This document shows, piece by piece, positions 1 to 9,193 of a DNA stretch of 64,000 nt. The stretch is taken from contig CAWGTB010000012.1 in assembly GCA_963825405.1 (NCBI GenBank), forward strand, positions 168,530 to 232,529. The letters run 5' to 3'. Under the pieces are notes generated by a model that worked only from the letters and a program-made list of their open reading frames with translations, had not been told where the DNA came from and made no database searches. The stretch's first letter is position 1, and every line of letters starts with the position of its first letter. This DNA is from JACPNO01 sp963825405. GTDB taxonomy: Bacteria; Acidobacteriota; Terriglobia; Bryobacterales; Bryobacteraceae. The position numbers were made by a program, and so were the translations under genes.

Positions 1-578
1 TCATCCTGCCCAATACCGCCGGATGCTACACGGCCGACGACGCCATCCGCACGGCGCGGTTAGGGCGCGAAGTGGGCCTGTCCAACTGGGTAAAGCTGGA
101 AGTGATCGGCGACGAAAAAACGCTGTTCCCGGACAACGAAGGCCTGCTCGAAGCTACGCGCGTGCTGGTGAAGGAAGGCTTCATCGTGCTGCCTTACACC
201 AATGACGATGTGGTCACGGCGCGCAAATTGATCGACGCCGGCGCCGCCGCGGTGATGCCGCTGGCCGCGCCCATCGGCTCGGGCCTGGGCGTACAAAATG
301 CGACCAACCTGAGAATTCTGCGCGAGATGATCACCCAGGTGCCGATGATCGTCGACGCCGGAGTGGGCACGGCTTCGGACGCCGCCATTGCGATGGAACT
401 CGGCGCCGACGGCGTGCTCATGAATACCGCGATCGCCGCCGCCGACGATTCCGAAAAAATGGCGGTGGCCATGAAGCTGGGAGTCGAAGCCGGACGGCTG
501 GCGTATCTGGCGGGCCGCATGCCGCGCAAGCTTTACGCCAGCGCGTCCAGCCCGCTGGCTGGAGTGGTGGGGCAGTAG
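1..578 (+). CDS. thiG: Thiazole synthase ThiG, C-terminal part (5' end outside window)
   Basis: Codons run from base 3. ThiG makes the thiazole phosphate of thiamine from 1-deoxy-D-xylulose 5-phosphate, dehydroglycine and the ThiS thiocarboxylate, in the cytosol. The visible 191 residues hold the signature WVKLEVIGD, whose lysine forms the Schiff base with the sugar, then the phosphate-binding PIGSGLGVQN and VDAGVGTASDAA loops and the ADGVLMNTAI strand, in the order and length expected of the TIM barrel's last two thirds. It ends in TAG just before the 3' end of a convergent small gene. Glycine oxidase ThiO, a source of dehydroglycine for this enzyme, is encoded about 17 kb away rather than adjacent. 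Confidence 0.95.
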   Translation, partial: ILPNTAGCYTADDAIRTARLGREVGLSNWVKLEVIGDEKTLFPDNEGLLEATRVLVKEGFIVLPYTNDDVVTARKLIDAGAAAVMPLAAPIGSGLGVQNATNLRILREMITQVPMIVDAGVGTASDAAIAMELGADGVLMNTAIAAADDSEKMAVAMKLGVEAGRLAYLAGRMPRKLYASASSPLAGVVGQ

Positions 579-579
579 C

Positions 580-693
580 TTACTGCTTTTTCGTTGCGAT
601 TTCCTTCTTGAGCTCACGCGTGAGGACGCGGCGCGCAATTTTCTGCTTGCGCAACCTGTTGTGCCGGGCTTTATCGCCGTTACGATTGGACAT
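580..693 (-). CDS. 37-aa very basic small protein, unknown function
   Basis: A short reading frame, ATG to TAA, encodes 37 residues of which about 15 are Lys or Arg, with no aromatic residue and no cysteine; it begins MSNRNGDKARHN and ends EIATKKQ. It sits 13 bp downstream of the exported protein gene on the same strand, so it is probably the last gene of that transcript, and converges on thiG with a 1-bp gap. The sequence before the start contains GAGGT almost abutting the ATG, which is poor spacing for a ribosome site. Composition resembles ribosome- or nucleic-acid-associated small basic proteins; that role is inference. Frame continuity and tidy packing between neighbours are the main support. 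Confidence 0.6.
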   Translation of the reverse strand: MSNRNGDKARHNRLRKQKIARRVLTRELKKEIATKKQ

Positions 694-706
694 ACCTCAT
701 TATGCC

Positions 707-1618
707 CTATTTGTTGAGATCCACCGCAGCATAGACATCTATGGAGGAGATGGTGAACTCGGTTGCACCATCGGTGGCGCTGTAATCTTCCAGAACCGCC
801 TTCTCCGTGCCAAAGGCCGCCAGCGCGTTCTTTGGATACACGCCGCGCACCCGCACCCGCAGCCCTTCCACTTTGCGGCCGCTGTAGTTGATGAGATGCA
901 CCCGGACGCGCGTGTCATCACCATTCAGCCGAACCAGCACCACGTCGCTGCCAAAAATCCGCACCAGCCTTTTTTCATCGGTGAGCTTCTGCCGGATGAG
1001 CGCGGCGAATTGCGAAGGATTGGCCGGCGATTCCGGGCCGATCTGCACGTTTATGTCGTATTTCGGATCGGCCTTGCGCACAACTTCGAAGAGCAGGTTG
1101 CGCCGCGCCAATAGGTTCATCACCTCACCGACCTGTGCGGAGCCGTTATCGATGACCGTGAAATTGGCCAACGCCGGCAATGTTTCGCCGTCGATACTAT
1201 GTAGAAAAGCCAGCATTCGCCCAAATCCAGGCAAGCCTTTCGCGTCAACACGAACCACTGCCTCCACACCATTGGCGTACGCCTCAGCCGCCGCCAGCAT
1301 GGCCTTGCCCGCCGGCGCGTCGTAGTAGTAGGAGCCGCCGCCCTTTCGCTGAAAACGCCAGCCGTTGGCGTCAATCCAGGGAACGGTCGTAGCGGACGCT
1401 ACATCCATCTGGTAACGGACTCCAGGCACCGGCACTTTGACAAAACGCGCAGCATTGAAAACCTGCACGTTGAAGCCAGCGGTTTTCCACGCCGCTTCCT
1501 CGCCAGCGGGGACATACAGCCATTCGACCCCGGCTTGCTTGACCGCGCCCGCCGTGGCCGGACCCTGATCCCAATAGAGCGCCGGCAGAGCGACCGCCGC
1601 GAGAAGTGCCAGCATCAC
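707..1618 (-). CDS. Exported protein of unknown function
   Basis: About 303 residues with an N-terminal hydrophobic stretch (MMLALLAAVALPALYW) that looks like a signal peptide or anchor. The rest has an alpha/beta look without recognised catalytic motifs; a segment near residues 225-250 (RLVRIFGSDVVLVRL, then HLINYSGRKV) and a C-terminal beta-rich part resemble the carbohydrate-associated beta domains found after glycosidase-like barrels, but I cannot name a family. The start is GTG, or the next codon ATG, and either overlaps the stop of the upstream DUF362 gene (GTGA or TGATG), so translation is coupled to it. The two products probably act in the same extracytoplasmic process. Confidence 0.7.
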   Translation of the reverse strand: MMLALLAAVALPALYWDQGPATAGAVKQAGVEWLYVPAGEEAAWKTAGFNVQVFNAARFVKVPVPGVRYQMDVASATTVPWIDANGWRFQRKGGGSYYYDAPAGKAMLAAAEAYANGVEAVVRVDAKGLPGFGRMLAFLHSIDGETLPALANFTVIDNGSAQVGEVMNLLARRNLLFEVVRKADPKYDINVQIGPESPANPSQFAALIRQKLTDEKRLVRIFGSDVVLVRLNGDDTRVRVHLINYSGRKVEGLRVRVRGVYPKNALAAFGTEKAVLEDYSATDGATEFTISSIDVYAAVDLNK

Positions 1619-2745
1619 AGCTCGATTTTTCTCTGTTGAATCTTGCTGATGTCGTACACGCCCAGCCCGAGCGTCGATGCATACTCAATATGGCCGGGCT
1701 CGCGGATGAAGCGATTGATGCTGGGATTGTTGTCGTAGCCGTCGCCCGCTTTGACGTTGTCCATGGAGCGGTCCCACACGGAGATGGCGTTCTCGGCCTT
1801 GCGCTTGTCGTCGATGACGTCGAGCAGCAGGCGATCCATCGCCACCGGATCGGTCCCGAACATCATCTGCTTGGGATAAAAACGGAATTTGCGGCTCGGA
1901 GAGAACGGCCCGCCATGCCATACGCCGCGCAATCCGTCCATCACATTCAGCACAGTGCGCGAGCGCACGGGCTCGACGGTGGCGAGGGTGCCGATGAACG
2001 AATACGTGTTGCTCTTCGGCCCGGAATGGGAGCGGGCCACGTTGGAAAAACTTCCGTAGGCGATGTTTTTCAGGCAGCCGGTGACGCCGGCGGCCCCGTG
2101 GTCCTTCATGTTGGGCACGTTGATGATCTTTGTGAACTGCTCCGAAACCGGCCGCGACACATTGGACCGCGTGTCGTCTTCGCCGAAGAAATTCACCTCG
2201 ACATACGTGTTCGGATCGTAGCTCTGTATGGATCCCCGATCATGCTCGGCCGTCCAAATGTGCACGCCTGCCGGCAGGTAGCGGTCGTAGTGCATCGTGT
2301 CGACCTGGTTCTGGAAGCGCTCGTAAAGCCAAACCTGCTCGGGCTTCACGCCCACGATTCCCAGGTTGCGCACGATCTCGGCAATCACTTCGGGCGTCGA
2401 CGCCGTACCGGGCGCGCCCGAGCAATTCAGCTTGATGCCGACCACGTCCGCCGGCGTGAAAAATCGCGCCCAGCTATCGCGCGTGTCGGCATCGCCGGTG
2501 AGCGCGCGCATGCCGCGGGTCATCATTTCGCGGACAGTGGCCACGTCTACCTTTTCTGTTTTGGCGTCGATCGCGCTCTCGGCGTGGACGCGCGCCACCG
2601 TTCCCGGAAAAATTCCAGGCATCCCCGGCGGCGTGGCAGGCTGATAGCGGGTCACGATGCGATACTTCGGCAGCGGCTCTCTGACCTCGGCGGCAAACAC
2701 GGCCGGAGTTGCGGCTGCTGCCTGCAAAAAGGTGCGGCGTTTCAT
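1615..2745 (-). CDS. Tat-exported DUF362 family protein
   Basis: 376 residues starting MKRRTFLQAAAATPAVFA, a twin-arginine-type leader; an in-frame ATG ten codons upstream would put extra residues before the leader and is less likely. The body carries the DUF362 hallmarks: DVVGIKLNCSG, IINVPNMKDHGAAGVTGCLKN and a late TDPVAMDRLLLDVIDDKR segment. Members are often associated with iron-sulfur or cofactor-containing exported proteins, but their reaction is unknown and no ferredoxin cluster motif is visible here. It leads the transcript that continues into the exported protein and the 37-aa gene. Upstream by 19 bp lies the end of the RNB ribonuclease gene, on the same strand. Confidence 0.85.
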   Translation of the reverse strand: MKRRTFLQAAAATPAVFAAEVREPLPKYRIVTRYQPATPPGMPGIFPGTVARVHAESAIDAKTEKVDVATVREMMTRGMRALTGDADTRDSWARFFTPADVVGIKLNCSGAPGTASTPEVIAEIVRNLGIVGVKPEQVWLYERFQNQVDTMHYDRYLPAGVHIWTAEHDRGSIQSYDPNTYVEVNFFGEDDTRSNVSRPVSEQFTKIINVPNMKDHGAAGVTGCLKNIAYGSFSNVARSHSGPKSNTYSFIGTLATVEPVRSRTVLNVMDGLRGVWHGGPFSPSRKFRFYPKQMMFGTDPVAMDRLLLDVIDDKRKAENAISVWDRSMDNVKAGDGYDNNPSINRFIREPGHIEYASTLGLGVYDISKIQQRKIEL

Positions 2746-2764
2746 ATGTCGATGATAAATCCGG

Positions 2765-4237
2765 CTATCGCCCAAAGTCGATAAACCCGCGCTGCGGATC
2801 GGTATTCAGCAGGGTCACGCGAATCGTATCGCCCACGTCCACTCCCTGCTCCCCGCGCATCAGGCGCCCCTCCGCCAGCGGATTGGTGATACGGACAAAA
2901 ACTCCCTTCGAAGTCACCCCGGTCACAACGGCAGAGAAGGATTTGCCGATCAGGCCGTGCAGCGCCACCGCCGCAATGCGCTTGCGAATCGCGCGTTCCA
3001 CCACGCGTGCGTCGTCCTCTTTGAGCGTGCAGTTCTGCGCGATGGAATTCAGCGCGTCGTCCGTATAAGGCGGCGGCTGATGGTTCATAACGGCTTTGAT
3101 CAATCGCTGGGTCACCAGGTCGGCGAACCGCCGGTTGGGCGCCGTCGAGTGTGTGTAATCGTGCACGGCCAGTCCGAAATGTCCCGGACCGGAATCGCCC
3201 GGGCGCAGCGCGACATATTCGCCCGGCCCCATCAGCTTGATCACCGCCAACGACAGATCGGGAAAATGCACCGCGTCCGCAACTCTGCGCTTTTGCAGAA
3301 ACGCATTGAGCGCGCCCGGATCGGGCTCGGGCGGCAGCGTTTCTCCGCACTGCCGTGCAAGCTCGACAATGCGCGGCCAGCGTTCCGGCGTTTTCACGAC
3401 GCGCCGTATTGATGGCACGCCCGCGCTCAGCAGCGTCCGCGCCATCACTTCATTGGCCGCGATCATGAAGTCTTCAATTAACTGGCCCGCGCGATTCTGC
3501 TGATGCGCCGTGATGCCTTGCACGTGGCCATCCTGAATCACGGCCTCCGGCTCGAGGCGGGCGAAATCGAGCGCACCGGAAAGGTGGCGCGCCTGCCGCA
3601 GCGCTTGCGCCGCCTCATCCTGCAGCTTAAGCTGCGCCTGCAATTCGGCCGAGGCCGCAACTTTGGGCGGCGGTGCGCCAGTCGTTTCCAGCCACGGTCC
3701 CACGCCGTTATACGTTAGCTGCGCGCGATTGTGAACCAGCGCCCGGTAAATAGAGGGCGCGGATATCGCGCCGTCTGCGGCGACAATCATTTCGACGACC
3801 ACCGCCAACCGGTCCTCGCCTTCGGCCAGCGACGTGAGATCGGTCGACAGCTTCTCCGGCAGCATGGAAAAGGTCCGCACGCCGGTGTAGACCGACGTGG
3901 TTTCCGCCGCCGCGTGACGATCGACCGGTGTGCCGATCTTCACGTCGCCATCCACGTCGGCGATGCCGATCATCACGCGCACGCCGCCATCTACGCGCTC
4001 AGCAACTTCGATCTGGTCCAGATCGCGCGATGTGTCGTTGTCAATCGAAGACCATAACAGCTTGCGGAGATCGCGCACGGCTGGGTCGGCGGGCGCAGCA
4101 GGCTGGGCCGCGATCGCTGCCACTTGCTTGTCCACCTCCGGCGGAAAATCGGGCTGGAAGCCGTGGTTGATCATTTCCTGCCGCGCGGCGGCAGCTAAAT
4201 CAAAATCCATGTGGGGCACCAGAACGAAGCCTAGCAT
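2765..4237 (-). CDS. RNB-domain exoribonuclease (RNase II/R family)
   Basis: A 490-residue cytosolic 3'-5' exoribonuclease. The RNB catalytic cluster is at residues 65-75 (IDNDTSRDLDQ), supplying the metal-binding aspartates; the later conserved block HDYTHSTAPNRRFADLVTQR is also present, as is a C-terminal S1-like RNA-binding domain from about residue 415 (FSAVVTGVTSKGVFVRI). It lacks the N-terminal cold-shock domains of E. coli RNase R, so it is a short type. The start ATG has a good GAGGAATAGAA ribosome site. It is divergent from the lipoprotein gene with only 37 bp between start codons. mRNA or stable RNA turnover is the family role; specific targets cannot be read from sequence. Confidence 0.93.
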   Translation of the reverse strand: MLGFVLVPHMDFDLAAAARQEMINHGFQPDFPPEVDKQVAAIAAQPAAPADPAVRDLRKLLWSSIDNDTSRDLDQIEVAERVDGGVRVMIGIADVDGDVKIGTPVDRHAAAETTSVYTGVRTFSMLPEKLSTDLTSLAEGEDRLAVVVEMIVAADGAISAPSIYRALVHNRAQLTYNGVGPWLETTGAPPPKVAASAELQAQLKLQDEAAQALRQARHLSGALDFARLEPEAVIQDGHVQGITAHQQNRAGQLIEDFMIAANEVMARTLLSAGVPSIRRVVKTPERWPRIVELARQCGETLPPEPDPGALNAFLQKRRVADAVHFPDLSLAVIKLMGPGEYVALRPGDSGPGHFGLAVHDYTHSTAPNRRFADLVTQRLIKAVMNHQPPPYTDDALNSIAQNCTLKEDDARVVERAIRKRIAAVALHGLIGKSFSAVVTGVTSKGVFVRITNPLAEGRLMRGEQGVDVGDTIRVTLLNTDPQRGFIDFGR

Positions 4238-4274
4238 TTCTATTCCTCAACGCGGGGAGTATAATCGCCCACAC

Positions 4275-5774
4275 ATGATCCAGCGAACCCACCACAAGCA
4301 ATGGCCTGCCGCGATATTGACCTTCACCCTGCTATGGCTGAATGGCTGCACGGTTCGCAAAGTGACTCAAGTGGATGCGGATAAGGCTGCTCCGTCCCCG
4401 GTGGAACACATTATCGGCATCACCACCAAAAGCGGCGAGGCGGTTTCTTTCGATCCTCCTGGCGGCATCATCACGCAAAACACCATCACCGCGAAGGTGA
4501 AAAAGGCTCCCTACAGCATCCCCGTCGCTGACGTACAGCGCGTTTGGATCGAGCGCCGCGAGACTTCGACGGCGCGCACCATCGGGCTGGGGGTGGCGAT
4601 TGCGGCGGCGGCTTTGGCCCTCATCGTCGGGATTTCCATTGCCGCGAAACAGTCCTGCCCGTTCGTTTATTCCTGGGACGGCACGCGCTACGTTTTCGAC
4701 GCCGAGCCGTACGGCGGCGCCATCACTCGCGGCCTCGAGCGGGACGATTTTTCCGAGCTCGAACATTTGCGCGAGCAGAACGGCGTTTACCGCCTGCTGC
4801 TCACCAACGAAGTGGATGAGACCCAATACACCAACCTGATGGAGTTGTGGGTGGCCGATCACGCGCCGGGAACGCGCATCGTCGCCGACGAAAATGGAAA
4901 ACTCTACGGGCTTACCGGCATCCAAAAACTCACCAGCGCGCGCGACCGCTACGGCAACGATCTGCTGCCGTGGCTCGAATCCACAGACCGCCGCATCTGG
5001 GAGCCCGACGCCGTACCCGGGCCAGACGGCAGCCTGCGCCAGGAAGTACTGCTCACGTTTCCCAAGCCGGCCGGGACGCAGCAGGCCCACCTGGTGGCTA
5101 ACGCTGCCACGGGAATCTGGGGATCGTACATGATCAAGAAAACCGTGGAACTGCGCGGCCGCGATGCGCAAGCCTGGCTGACTTCGCTCGACAAAAATCC
5201 CGCCGATGCGCTAGCCGTCCACGCCTGGGCCGCGCGCGAAGAAACTTACCGCATGCGGATCGAGGTCGAAGAGCCGACCGGCTGGGAAGTGCGCGGCACG
5301 CTGCTGGGCGGCGGTCCCTTGCTGGCGGAGGATCGCGTGATTCCTCTCGACGTGAGCCGCGTCACCGGCCCGGAAGTGCACATCCGCATGCGCCCGCCTG
5401 TCGGTTTCTGGGCTCTCAATTCTTTCGCCATCGCGTATGGACCGGCCAGTGCCGTGGCCGTAACACGCGTGAACCCGCACGCCGCCCTGACTACTGCGGG
5501 GAAAGATGTACTCCCCGAATTATCGGAAGCCGATGACAGCTACTACGCGATGCCCGACAACAAGGACCGCGCCGAGCTGCGCTTTCTCGCGCCGCCGCGA
5601 ACCCATGGCATGCTGCGCACCGTCTTTCTGCATAGCCGCGGCTGGTACCAGCTTCATCTGAGCGCGAGCGGAGAACCCGACGCCACCAAGCTGCAACAGG
5701 TGATGGCCGAGCGCGACGGCGCGGTGAAATTTGCTGTCCGCGAGTTCGCCGCCTGGAAACCGGCTCAAAAATAA
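4275..5774 (+). CDS. Lipoprotein with internal membrane segment, unknown function
   Basis: 499 residues. The N-terminus ends in LLWLNGCTV, a lipobox with the lipidated cysteine near residue 22. A second strongly hydrophobic segment (IGLGVAIAAAALALIVGISI) lies around residues 97-116, followed by CPFVYSWDGTRYVFDAEPYGGAI, which is typical of a conserved acidobacterial/Bacteroidetes-type exported domain. No catalytic motif is evident. The ATG is chosen because the lipobox follows at the right distance; the reading frame is open further upstream only inside the antisense ribonuclease gene. A perfect TATAAT ends 9 nt before the ATG and there is no ribosome site, so the mRNA may be leaderless. Confidence 0.8.
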   Translation: MIQRTHHKQWPAAILTFTLLWLNGCTVRKVTQVDADKAAPSPVEHIIGITTKSGEAVSFDPPGGIITQNTITAKVKKAPYSIPVADVQRVWIERRETSTARTIGLGVAIAAAALALIVGISIAAKQSCPFVYSWDGTRYVFDAEPYGGAITRGLERDDFSELEHLREQNGVYRLLLTNEVDETQYTNLMELWVADHAPGTRIVADENGKLYGLTGIQKLTSARDRYGNDLLPWLESTDRRIWEPDAVPGPDGSLRQEVLLTFPKPAGTQQAHLVANAATGIWGSYMIKKTVELRGRDAQAWLTSLDKNPADALAVHAWAAREETYRMRIEVEEPTGWEVRGTLLGGGPLLAEDRVIPLDVSRVTGPEVHIRMRPPVGFWALNSFAIAYGPASAVAVTRVNPHAALTTAGKDVLPELSEADDSYYAMPDNKDRAELRFLAPPRTHGMLRTVFLHSRGWYQLHLSASGEPDATKLQQVMAERDGAVKFAVREFAAWKPAQK

Positions 5775-5780
5775 GCAGCG

Positions 5781-8216
5781 CTATTCGTAGCGGAGCGCAA
5801 TCGCCGGCCGTATCCGCACTGCCCGCAGCGATGGAATCAGCGACGCAATCACCGCCACCGCAGCTAGTGCCGCCGCAACGGAGACGAATACCACCGGATC
5901 GGTCGGCTTCACATCGTAGAGCAGAGTGGTCATCAGGCGCGTGAGCGCGAGAGCGCCCGCGATTCCGATAGCCAGGCCAATCCCGGCCAGCTTGAGGCCT
6001 TGCCCCAGCACCATGCCGAGCACATCGCCCGCTTGCGCGCCCAGCGCCACCCGGATTCCCAATTCGCGCGTGCGCTGCGTCACCGTGTACGCCAGCACGC
6101 CGTAAATTCCGATCGCAGATAGCACCAGCGCCAGCGCGCCAAAAACGACGCAGAGAATCATGGCCGCGCGGCGGCTCACCACGGATCTCGAAACGCGCTC
6201 CGGCATGGTCTTGATGTCGAACAGCGGCATTTCCGGATCGGCTTGCAGAATCTGGCGTCGAAGGGTGGATGTCAGCTGCGGGTTTTCGCCATTGGTCCGG
6301 ACAACGATATGCATCCCGCGCGGCACAAACTGCTTGTAGTGAAAATAGACATGCCCGACCGGATTCTGCTCCGCCAAATTTCCGGTTTTCACGCTGCCCA
6401 CCACGCCGATGATCGTGCAGAGCGGCTGGTCGTTCTCGATGCCGCGCCGGATGCGCGCGCCGATCGCGTCTCCTTTCGGCCAGTACTTGTGCGCCAGAAA
6501 CTGATCGATCACGATCACCTTCTGCGCATCTGCCGTATCGCTTTCGGCAAACGCCCGCCCCTGCAGGACGGGAATGCCCATGGCGTGAAAGTAATCGGAA
6601 TCGACGGTATTCCAGCCGGGCACGGGAGGATTCTCGCCGGGCGCGCGGTTGTAGCCGTCGATCATGATCACGCTGGAGTTGTTGTTGCCGCCGAAGGGCA
6701 GGAACGTGGTGGCGCCGGCGCTGGTCACGCCGGGCAGCGCGCGAACGCTTTCCAGCAGCGTCGTCACAAAAGTGCGGGCCCGCGCGTCCTCTTTGTAGCG
6801 CACGTCCGGCAAAGTGAATTGCGCCGACAGCACGTTTTGCGGCTTGAATCCGGGATCGACCGAGAGCAGCCGCGCGAAACTCAGCGTCAGCAGCGCCGAG
6901 CCGATCAGCAGCACAAACGCCAGCGACACCTGGGCGACCACCAGCGCGGACCGCGTCCACAGCGCGCCCCGTTCGGTCGTGCCAGTGCGCCCAACCTGGC
7001 GGAAAACTTCGTTGAGATCGCGCCTGTAGAGGTGGAACACGGGCACGCTGCCGAAAATCAGGCCCGTGATCACGGCCAAGGCGGCGCTGTACGCGAGCAC
7101 GACGCCATCCATGTGCATATTTTCGCCGCGCGGCAAATCCTTAGCGCCCAGATATGCAAGCAGTTGAATGCCGCCTGAGCCGACCGCCAAACCGAGCAAT
7201 CCGCCCAGCACTGCGATAGTCACGCTCTCGGTCAGCAATTGCCGCGCCAGCCGCCAGCGGCCTGCACCCAGGCTGAAACGGATCGCCAGCTCTTTCATGC
7301 GGATGTTGGAGCGCACCAACATCAGGTTGGCGACATTCACGCAGCCAATCAGCAGCACGAACGCCACCGCGGCCTGCAGCAGATACAGCGTAGGGCGCAC
7401 ATCGCGCACCAGCAGATCTTGCATCCCGATCACCTTGGTGCCGAAGCGGGCGTCTTCCAGCAGCTTGCGATATTTGGGAAAGCGATCGAGATTGGCCTTG
7501 TTCAGAGCATCGATGCGCTCCTGCGCCTGCGCCACCGTCACGCCCGGTTTCAGACGCGCAAACATGTTCCAGCTGTTGCTGTGACGCGAATCGTCGGAGG
7601 TCTGCTCGGGCTTGAACGCGAAAGGCACCCAGAATTTCTTTTTAGGATCGAGCCCCTCGAAGCTCTCGGGCATGACGCCGATGATCTTGTACGGCACGCT
7701 GCTCAGGCGCAGGTCTTTGCCAAGAATGTGGGGATCCTTGGCAAACATTTCTTTCCATAGCCCGTAGCTCAGGATTACGGATTTCTCCTTGCCCAGCACC
7801 GCGTCGTCCTCGGTGAAGGCGCGGCCCAACATCGGTGACGCGCGCAGAACGCGGAAGTACGACGGCGTCACATATTCATTGCTGACGCGCTGCGGCGAGC
7901 CGGCCTCGCCGACCGAATAGCCGTCATCGCCAGACAGGCACACGGAATCGAAGACGTCCGTCATTTGCTTGCGGTCGAGGTAGTCCGGAACTCCATTGGC
8001 GCCGTTCTCGGTGACGCCCACGCCCGGGTAAATGTTGTACATCGCAACCAGTCGGTCGGGCTTAGGGAATGACAGCGGATGCAGAACCACGGCGTTCAGC
8101 ACCGTAAAAATGGCGGTGTTCGCGCCGATGCACAACGCCAGCGTCAACAGCGCCGTCGCGGTGAACGCTTTTTCTTTCCAAAGCAGCTTGAGTCCGAACT
8201 TCAAGTCTTGCAGCAT
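5781..8216 (-). CDS. ADOP-type ABC transporter permease (MacB/FtsX family)
   Basis: 811 residues: a cytoplasmic/TM1 start (WKEKAFTATALLTLALCIGANTAIFTVLNAV), a periplasmic MacB-like core, an FtsX triple-TM block near residues 280-400, a second periplasmic core, and a C-terminal FtsX block ending in RAVRIRPAIALRYE. This duplicated 8-TM arrangement is the acidobacterial duplicated orphan permease layout, where dozens of copies per genome lack an adjacent ATPase; none is adjacent here. It probably works with an unlinked MacB-like ATPase in export or lipoprotein/peptide extrusion. A good GAGAGGAA ribosome site precedes the ATG. It is convergent with the lipoprotein gene (6-bp gap) and divergent from the TSUP gene. 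Confidence 0.93.
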   Translation of the reverse strand: MLQDLKFGLKLLWKEKAFTATALLTLALCIGANTAIFTVLNAVVLHPLSFPKPDRLVAMYNIYPGVGVTENGANGVPDYLDRKQMTDVFDSVCLSGDDGYSVGEAGSPQRVSNEYVTPSYFRVLRASPMLGRAFTEDDAVLGKEKSVILSYGLWKEMFAKDPHILGKDLRLSSVPYKIIGVMPESFEGLDPKKKFWVPFAFKPEQTSDDSRHSNSWNMFARLKPGVTVAQAQERIDALNKANLDRFPKYRKLLEDARFGTKVIGMQDLLVRDVRPTLYLLQAAVAFVLLIGCVNVANLMLVRSNIRMKELAIRFSLGAGRWRLARQLLTESVTIAVLGGLLGLAVGSGGIQLLAYLGAKDLPRGENMHMDGVVLAYSAALAVITGLIFGSVPVFHLYRRDLNEVFRQVGRTGTTERGALWTRSALVVAQVSLAFVLLIGSALLTLSFARLLSVDPGFKPQNVLSAQFTLPDVRYKEDARARTFVTTLLESVRALPGVTSAGATTFLPFGGNNNSSVIMIDGYNRAPGENPPVPGWNTVDSDYFHAMGIPVLQGRAFAESDTADAQKVIVIDQFLAHKYWPKGDAIGARIRRGIENDQPLCTIIGVVGSVKTGNLAEQNPVGHVYFHYKQFVPRGMHIVVRTNGENPQLTSTLRRQILQADPEMPLFDIKTMPERVSRSVVSRRAAMILCVVFGALALVLSAIGIYGVLAYTVTQRTRELGIRVALGAQAGDVLGMVLGQGLKLAGIGLAIGIAGALALTRLMTTLLYDVKPTDPVVFVSVAAALAAVAVIASLIPSLRAVRIRPAIALRYE

Positions 8217-8301
8217 GCGGTTCCTCTCAGAATATTACGCGCGGGACCGGCCAACGTTCGCAAAATCTTGGCGCGGCGGACGTGATACCCTGCCAGTAGA
8301 C

Positions 8302-9193
8302 ATGAAGGCGGCCCTTTTTGCGGCTCTATTCCTGGATGCTGGCATTTACCTGGTTACCTGGTTCCGGGCTGCGGCCAAAACGGCGGGCAGCGCGATTCCT
8401 TCGCTGATCGAAACCATCATCGGATTCGTCACCAATTTCTTCGACACGCTCGGCATCGGTTCGTTCGCGCCCACGACGTCGTTTTACAAACTGCGCAAGC
8501 TGGTTCCGGATCAGCAAATCCCCGGCACGCTGAACGTCGGCCACGCCATTCCCACTTTTCTGCAGGCGATCATCTTCATCACCGTAGTGAAGGTGGATAT
8601 CGTGACCCTGATGCTGCTGGTTGCTGCTTCCGCCGCTGGTGCCTGGCTGGGCGCGGGTGTGGTAGCGCGCTGGTCGAGAAGAAAAGTCCAGATTGGAATG
8701 GGGCTGGCGCTGCTCGCGGCCGCCGGGCTCATGGCCGCCAGTCAATTGAACCTGGTACCGGGCGGCGGGACGGCATTAAGTCTGGAAGGGCCGCGCCTGT
8801 GGCTGGGCGTCGCCGGCAACTTCTTCCTGGGCGCCATCATGACGGTCGGCATCGGACTCTACGCGCCCTGCATGATCCTGGTCAGCCTCCTCGGCATGAG
8901 CCCGCTGGCGGCGTTTCCTATCATGATGGGCTCCTGCGCGTTCCTCATGCCGGTGGCCGGGATGCGCTTCATCCGCGAAAAAAGTTACAGCCTGAAAGCC
9001 GCCGTGGGCTTGGCCGTGGGAGGCGTGCCGGCCGTGCTGCTGGCCGCGTTCCTGGTGAAATCGCTGCCGCTGACGGCGGTGCGCTGGCTGGTGGTTGTGG
9101 TGGTGGTTTACACCGGCCGTCGCGATGCTGCGCTCTGCGTTCATCGAGCGCGGAACGCCCGTCGACGCAACGCCACAACTCGCCGAAGGCTGA
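8302..9193 (+). CDS. TSUP (TauE/SafE) family permease, frameshifted near its 3' end
   Basis: About 296 residues once corrected. The protein has around eight hydrophobic helices and the family opening IETIIGFVTNFFDTLGIGSFAPTTS. TSUP permeases move sulfite, sulfonates or other organic anions across the inner membrane. The frame is lost at an extra G in positions 9115-9116 (ACACCGGCCG): without it the tail reads YTAVAMLRSAFIERG and ends in TGA overlapping the next ATG (TGATG). As written, the frame runs straight into the downstream enolase gene, producing a false fusion. Coupling to the hydroxyproline dehydratase-like gene suggests the pair handle one substrate, but TSUP substrate cannot be assigned from sequence. 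Confidence 0.85.
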
